From JBAZZQ01 sp041658725 (GTDB lineage: Bacteria; Planctomycetota; Phycisphaerae; JAAYCJ01): a DNA stretch of 64,000 nucleotides. The stretch's first letter is position 1. Each line of letters begins with the position of its first letter. The notes below the pieces were generated by a model that did no database searches, had not been told where the DNA came from, and saw only the letters and a list, made by a program, of their open reading frames with translations. Positions 60,077 through 64,000 of this stretch are shown here, one piece after another. A program made the translations under genes and the position numbers. The DNA is taken from contig JBAZZQ010000005.1 of the NCBI GenBank assembly GCA_041658725.1, positions 29,063 to 93,062 of the forward strand. Direction: 5' to 3'.

Positions 60077-61303
60077 ATGGCTGTTTGTTTGAATCGCTCG
60101 AATGATGGCGAACCTCATTTGTTCACCAGTGAATCAGTAACGATGGGTCATCCGGATAAAGTGTCTGATCAGGTTTCAGATGCCGTACTCGACGCCATGC
60201 TGGCCCAGGATAAATATTCGCGGGTCGCCTGCGAGACGCTGTGTAAAAATAGTATGATCATGGTGGCCGGGGAAATCACAACCAGGGCCGTGGTCAATAT
60301 TCCCGACGTCGTTCGCAAAACCGTTAAAAATATTGGTTATACCAGCGCGGAAATCGGCCTCGATGCGGATACCTGCACCGTAATGGTATGCCTGGAAAAA
60401 CAATCGCCGGATATTTCCCGCGGTGTAACCGCCGGTGAGAAGCGAGAGCAGGGCGCGGGCGACCAGGGACTGATGTTCGGTTTTGCCTGCAATGAAACGC
60501 CGGTTTTGATGCCTCTGCCGATTTACCTGGCCCATCAGATTTGCGAACGGCTGGCTATGGTTCGTCAAAAAGGGATTCTACCCTGGGTCCGACCCGATGG
60601 AAAGGCTCAGGTCACGGTGGAATATGAAGGAAATAAGCCGGTTCGGATCGATACCATTGTCTGTTCCACGCAATATTCCGACGCGAAGGACTTTTTTAAG
60701 TTCGGATGGATTGATAAAGACGGCTGCATGACCGAAAAAGGGCGAAAGGTCCTTATCGAAAAGGTCATCCTCCCCGTAGTGCCGAAAAAATATCTGAAAG
60801 GAAATGTCAACTATCACATCAATCCGACCGGTCGATTCGTCGTCGGCGGGCCTCACGGTGATTGCGGGTTGACTGGTCGAAAGATTATCGTCGATACCTA
60901 CGGCGGTCGGGGCTGCCACGGCGGCGGGGCCTTTAGCGGAAAAGATCCTTCAAAGGTAGACCGTTCCGCAAGTTACATGGCCCGATACATCGCCAAGAAT
61001 ATCGTGGCCGCTGGATTGGCGGACCTCTGCGAAGTGCAGCTCGCCTACGCCATCGGAGTGGCTAATCCGGTCAGCGTTCTGGTCGATACCCAGAACACCG
61101 GAAAAATCGATGACGGAAAACTGGCCAAACTTGTCCGGAAAATTTTCCCGTTGAAACCTGCGGGAATTATCGAACATCTGAAGCTCCTTCGACCGATTTA
61201 TACGGAAACGGCCAGCAATGGTCATTTCGGACGCGAACTGCCCAATTTCACCTGGGAAAAAACCGACAAAGCGAAAATCCTGCGACAGGAAGCGGGAGTA
61301 TAG
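60077..61303 (+). CDS. metK: S-adenosylmethionine synthase
   Basis: 408 aa. It makes SAM from methionine and ATP. Hallmarks: FTSESVTMGHPDKVSDQVSD, GAGDQGLMFGFACNETPVLM, HINPTGRFVVGGPHGDCGLT, GRKIIVDTYGGRGCHGGGAF and SGKDPSKVDRSASYMARYIA. The insert with CHGGG where most have 'ARHGGGAF' is a minor variant. Ribosome site aaggag 7 bases upstream. Length is close to the 380-400 aa norm. Confidence 0.97.
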   Translation: MAVCLNRSNDGEPHLFTSESVTMGHPDKVSDQVSDAVLDAMLAQDKYSRVACETLCKNSMIMVAGEITTRAVVNIPDVVRKTVKNIGYTSAEIGLDADTCTVMVCLEKQSPDISRGVTAGEKREQGAGDQGLMFGFACNETPVLMPLPIYLAHQICERLAMVRQKGILPWVRPDGKAQVTVEYEGNKPVRIDTIVCSTQYSDAKDFFKFGWIDKDGCMTEKGRKVLIEKVILPVVPKKYLKGNVNYHINPTGRFVVGGPHGDCGLTGRKIIVDTYGGRGCHGGGAFSGKDPSKVDRSASYMARYIAKNIVAAGLADLCEVQLAYAIGVANPVSVLVDTQNTGKIDDGKLAKLVRKIFPLKPAGIIEHLKLLRPIYTETASNGHFGRELPNFTWEKTDKAKILRQEAGV

Positions 61304-61336
61304 AAAGTAGCCAGTGGCAAAAATCGGTTTGTAAGG

Positions 61337-61342
61337 TATAAT
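61337..61342 (+). promoter_or_regulatory. -10 box of tRNA-Ala
   Basis: tataat six bases before the first tRNA base, as expected for transcription starting at the mature 5' end region. Confidence 0.5.
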
Positions 61343-61348
61343 GAATTT

Positions 61349-61419
61349 GGGGACGTGGTGTAATGGGAGCACGCAGCCTTCGCAAGGCTGAAATGGGGGT
61401 TCGACTCCCCTCGTCTCCA
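61349..61419 (+). tRNA. tRNA-Ala(CGC)
   Basis: 71 bases. Acceptor ggggacg pairs with cgtctcc, including G3-U70, the Ala identity pair. Anticodon stem cagcc/ggctg with loop ttcgcaa gives anticodon CGC. T-arm ggggg ttcgact cccct closes with one G-U. Discriminator A; CCA not encoded. Compact D-arm with an seven-base loop. Confidence 0.93.
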
Positions 61420-61507
61420 GTGGGTTATTTTTCAAATAATAAAGATTTGAAATTTAATCCGAAATTTAATACAATAGCCTGGGGCTTCAACAAAGGAGTT
61501 CCAGGCT

Positions 61508-61658
61508 ATGTCATTTGAACCGAGAATATCCCAAAGGTAGACCCGCTCGTTATGTATCGGACAGACTCCGCAAACCCATTGTCGGCTTGTCCCGGATGCC
61601 GTCGCCTGATGATCGGTACTATGCCACCCATAGCAAACCGAGAAGGCATAGTAGGTAA
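61508..61658 (+). pseudogene. Frameshifted gene fragment
   Basis: An ATG at 61508 with aaaggag 9 bases upstream begins MSFEPRISQ and stops at once; shifting the frame at 61536 continues as GRPARYVSDRLRKPIVGLSR and MPSPDDRYYATHSKPRRHS to a stop at 61656. Flanking 7-base inverted repeats agcctgg/ccaggct surround the ribosome site. Probably the start of a decayed recombinase or other mobile gene. Not named. Confidence 0.4.
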
Positions 61659-61716
61659 CGTAGAATAGTTATTGTTTTTTTGACAGGGGATATTGCCTGA
61701 GGTATCCTTGTCCATT

Positions 61717-61872
61717 ATGAAAAAAGATGGACGATCCTTATCGCATGACGTGTTGGAAACCTTTGTTTGGCTGCGGTCCGGCTTCCATTGCTGCCTGGCA
61801 GAAGGCCGACCTCGATGTGAACGTCGTTCGATCGTTATGCCGTGCAAACCATACGCCGAGCGCATTAATTAA
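61717..61872 (+). pseudogene. Possible IS630-type transposase N-terminal fragment
   Basis: 51 codons starting MKKDGRSLSHDVLETF, which resembles the opening 'KKDGRKLSHE.LE' of IS630-family helix-turn-helix domains. It then runs through Arg/Cys-rich text to a stop. No catalytic part follows. Resemblance is over about 15 residues only. Confidence 0.35.
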
Positions 61873-61892
61873 TCCGTATCAGTATAAGTCGA

Positions 61893-63299
61893 TCAACCCT
61901 TGATCGTTGCGGTGGGAGTGGGCAACGTTCTTTTAATCTCGTTTGTGCGATAGCCGAAACCGGGGCCCCGGATGGTGGACAAATCCAATTTGCCCTTTCT
62001 CCGGGTATACAGGCCGGGATGGACGTCGGCTTCCGTGACCGAAGCTTCCGGATAAAACTGCATGGCGTTGGTCTCCACGCCCATGATCGTTCCGGCGTTG
62101 GCGGCGAGCAGGCAGTGCGGAACCTGGGCGAGCATTGGATTGGTCAAGTCTTGCACCATTAGTGTCATTCCGTGTGCTTTGGCCCAGCATAGACTGAGCA
62201 ACGCGCCTGTCTGGGTTTTGCAGGTCTTTAACGCCACGCCCGTCCAGCCGAGTTTTCGTCCGAGCCGGATCAGATGCCAGTCGTGGCAGCTTTCGTCCAT
62301 GAAGAGCGGCTTACGAGCCGAGACGCTGTGGACGTCGATCTGATTGGTTTCGAGGTCGTAGGGGAACGGCTGTTCGACGTAGAGGATCATCGCGGCGATC
62401 CGCGCATGCTCGACCACCAGGTGGTCGAGGATATCGTTGACATAGGTTACATCCGTGACGGTGCAGTTAAAGTCCGCGGTGAGCCACTCGACTCCCTCCT
62501 CGATAGCGATCTGTCCGACCTTGACCAGACGGTCGTAATCCCAGGCTAAATCGTTTCCCCGAAGCTTGACCTTCAGGCACGTCAGGCCGTCGCGCTTGAC
62601 CCAATCGCGAAGAAGGACGGGATAGCCGTCCCTGGGTTCCGACCCGGTCAGTTCCGACGGATCGATCGGGTCCTTGCCGCCTACAAGATGCCAGGCGGGT
62701 AATTCACGAGGGGGCTTGACGAAGAAATCTTCGGGATACTTTCCGGCGAAAGAAATATTCGTGCCTTCCTCGCCTGTCATGTAATGGGCGAGGTCGGCGT
62801 TCATGTATTTGGCGTTGTAGGTCTGGTAGACGGGAATCTTATTCAGCACCCCATACGCGTCGTGAAGGGCCAGATCGAACGCGGAGCAGCAGACCAGAGC
62901 TCCCAGCCAGGGCATCGGTTCAGAATCACCCCTGGACTGGTTGAACTCGGCGAGGAGCTTTTTAAGTTCCGTTTCCATGAAGAGGTTCCCGATCTCCATC
63001 GGGTGGCCGTAAAACTTGAATTTGGCCCAGGCGCCGGCGAGATGGACCGAGAAGGCTTTCATCGCCTCGTGGCGTTCCTCATAGCTCAGGGAACTCGGCC
63101 AGACCCAGGTCACGCTGAGCGGTGTCTCCCCCCAGCCTTCGGCGGTTTGACCCGCGGCGTTCCGCACCGTCATGCTGACGCGGGCGCAGGTGATAAAGGT
63201 CACCGTCTCAGTTCCGAACTTCAACGGCATACGCGTATTAATAGGAAGAAAATAAAGGGTCGAGGCCTGGGGCTGAACGTCTGTCTTTTTCATGCTCAT
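61893..63299 (-). CDS. Enolase-superfamily (mandelate racemase/muconate lactonising-like) protein
   Basis: 468 aa from the ATG at 63299, with gaagga 7 bases upstream; a second ATG two codons in is also possible. Superfamily marks: CLKVKLRGNDLAWDYDRL with the K-x-K base, WLTADFN, YVEQPFPYDLETNQ, FMDESCHDWHLIRLGRK and VALKTCKTQTGALLSLCWAK, i.e. the three acidic metal ligands and the C-terminal Lys-rich strand. These enzymes dehydrate, racemise or cycloisomerise acids such as sugar acids. Substrate unknown; a sugar-acid dehydratase would fit the rest of the window. It is convergent with the decayed region and next to a transposase. Confidence 0.85.
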   Translation of the reverse strand: MSMKKTDVQPQASTLYFLPINTRMPLKFGTETVTFITCARVSMTVRNAAGQTAEGWGETPLSVTWVWPSSLSYEERHEAMKAFSVHLAGAWAKFKFYGHPMEIGNLFMETELKKLLAEFNQSRGDSEPMPWLGALVCCSAFDLALHDAYGVLNKIPVYQTYNAKYMNADLAHYMTGEEGTNISFAGKYPEDFFVKPPRELPAWHLVGGKDPIDPSELTGSEPRDGYPVLLRDWVKRDGLTCLKVKLRGNDLAWDYDRLVKVGQIAIEEGVEWLTADFNCTVTDVTYVNDILDHLVVEHARIAAMILYVEQPFPYDLETNQIDVHSVSARKPLFMDESCHDWHLIRLGRKLGWTGVALKTCKTQTGALLSLCWAKAHGMTLMVQDLTNPMLAQVPHCLLAANAGTIMGVETNAMQFYPEASVTEADVHPGLYTRRKGKLDLSTIRGPGFGYRTNEIKRTLPTPTATIKG

Positions 63300-63463
63300 A
63301 TTATTTTCCTTCAATTCTCAAATTGACCGGAGAATGATCGCATGATCACTATCGTCAGGGTGCTACAAAAAAGCAAATATTTTTTTCGGACTATCGAAGC
63401 CAGGTTCGGGCAGTGGGCATTTGTTGTCGTCTTCGCAGGGCAATCGCATGAAAATATTTCACG

Positions 63464-64000
63464 TTATTCCTTCGGGTTGAATCCGAGGACTTTGAGCAGG
63501 TAGTCCCTCTGGTAGCCGGCCTTTCGCCGTTTTGTTTTAATCCCGAGCTTACAACTTTTTTCGTTCTTGAGCAACATCAGACCCACCCGCCGCAAACGGG
63601 CCAGGTTTTCCGCCGCGTACCCCGCGCGAACCCGGCAGGAGTCTTCGTTGAAGCATACATCCAGCAGCCAGTGCACCTGATTTTCAATTTTCCAGTGGTT
63701 TCGAACCAGGCAGGCGAGCTTTTGCGCGCACCGGCCGGAATGGCTGCTCAGAAAATACCGCCGTTCCACGCTGGTTTTACCTTTGATCGTTCGCCGGCAT
63801 TCAATCGCGGTGATGCTGGCCAGGCCCGGAAACTCATGACGTTGCTTTAACCATTCGACCTGGCCGCTGGTCCAAGAGCGGCGCACTTCGATCCGCCCAT
63901 GACCTTTTTCCGTGCATTCATATATATCGTGCGGATCGGAAAATCCGTTTTCGATCGCGTCGTCCAGATAGGTTCGAACATCCTCATGCAGCGAACCCTG
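63464..64000 (-). CDS. ISAs1-family transposase (5' part outside the window)
   Basis: At least 178 residues; the minus-strand frame stays open to base 64000. It reads QGSLHEDVRTYLDDAIENGF, HGRIEVRRSW, SVERRYFLSS, LVRNHWKIENQVHWLLDVCF, NEDSCRVRAGYAAENLARLR. These match the C-terminal half of ISAs1-type DDE transposases (H-repeat-associated). It ends before 63463; the site cagggcaatcgcatga at 63436 may be the element's end. Confidence 0.9.
   Translation of the reverse strand, partial: QGSLHEDVRTYLDDAIENGFSDPHDIYECTEKGHGRIEVRRSWTSGQVEWLKQRHEFPGLASITAIECRRTIKGKTSVERRYFLSSHSGRCAQKLACLVRNHWKIENQVHWLLDVCFNEDSCRVRAGYAAENLARLRRVGLMLLKNEKSCKLGIKTKRRKAGYQRDYLLKVLGFNPKE

Larger units (their letters stand above)
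61420..61892. other. Decayed region downstream of tRNA-Ala
   Basis: 473 bases without an intact gene. Two broken protein-like fragments on the plus strand (61508-61658 and 61717-61872) suggest the leftovers of mobile genes placed after the tRNA 3' end, a common integration site. The minus-strand open frame of 119 codons here is not protein-like. Confidence 0.55.

Noticed and set aside
61506..61865. 119-codon minus-strand frame after tRNA-Ala
   Set aside because: Ser/Arg/Pro-rich with no motif. The plus strand shows better, though broken, protein-like text.

Overview
The window looks like a chromosomal segment of a planctomycete, most likely class Phycisphaerae. This is an inference from gene content, with no 16S present. 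The pointers are FG-GAP propellers with BACON and dockerin modules, a planctomycete-style pseudopilin, UROD-family genes mixed with SSS symporters and exported glycosidases, a tyrosine recombinase with an unusual box I, a fused indolepyruvate oxidoreductase with a long C-terminal domain, and many small palindromic repeats.

Layout. (1) 1-19065, plus strand: a glycan-use locus. It holds a propeller/dockerin protein cut by the window edge, a pseudopilin, a GH127-like enzyme, a jelly-roll-like protein, an EamA-type transporter, a CBM9-like/TIM-barrel exported enzyme, two UROD-family proteins, an SSS symporter, a second exported glycosidase-like protein and a GH38 alpha-mannosidase. (2) 19066-27995: a variable region with a winged-helix-like protein, a Pro-rich secreted protein, a DUF488 remnant cut by an IS1182-type element, a sugar-porter MFS gene coupled to an FG-GAP gene broken at a TA run, an atypical integrase and tRNA-Ser(GCT). 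(3) 27996-32135: fba, a zinc-ribbon membrane protein, a DEAD-box helicase and a BaiN/HI0933 flavoprotein. (4) 32319-37835: murC, murB, an unexpected AAA-type ATPase, ddl and an FtsQ-like gene; a nearly perfect 30-bp-arm palindrome is read through as the C-terminus of Ddl. (5) 37836-42094: a repeat-rich stretch with a duplicated 3' end of an oxidoreductase gene, a tRNA T-arm fragment, an ankyrin/degenerate metallopeptidase protein, a double zinc-ribbon protein and the intact Gfo/Idh/MocA oxidoreductase. (6) 42288-50661: ispA, vapBC, a MITE, dxs, nadK and the fused IOR. (7) 50694-61419: a TPR protein, etfB-etfA-acyl-CoA dehydrogenase, a second MITE copy, an exported protein, xylB, an exported CX4CH protein, metK and tRNA-Ala(CGC). 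(8) 61420-64000: decayed gene fragments, an enolase-superfamily enzyme and an ISAs1-type transposase running off the edge.

How it fits together. The first third points to capture and hydrolysis of complex, probably mannose- and arabinose-containing glycans, uptake by SSS, EamA or MFS carriers, and entry into central metabolism through xylulokinase, aldolase and oxidoreductases found later in the window. The middle carries cell-wall synthesis and isoprenoid precursor genes. The best-supported new observation is a two-copy MITE family (141 and 119 bp) with terminal inverted repeats, a 30-bp-arm internal hairpin and 8-bp target duplications. Functions were assigned by reading motifs only; no database search was run.
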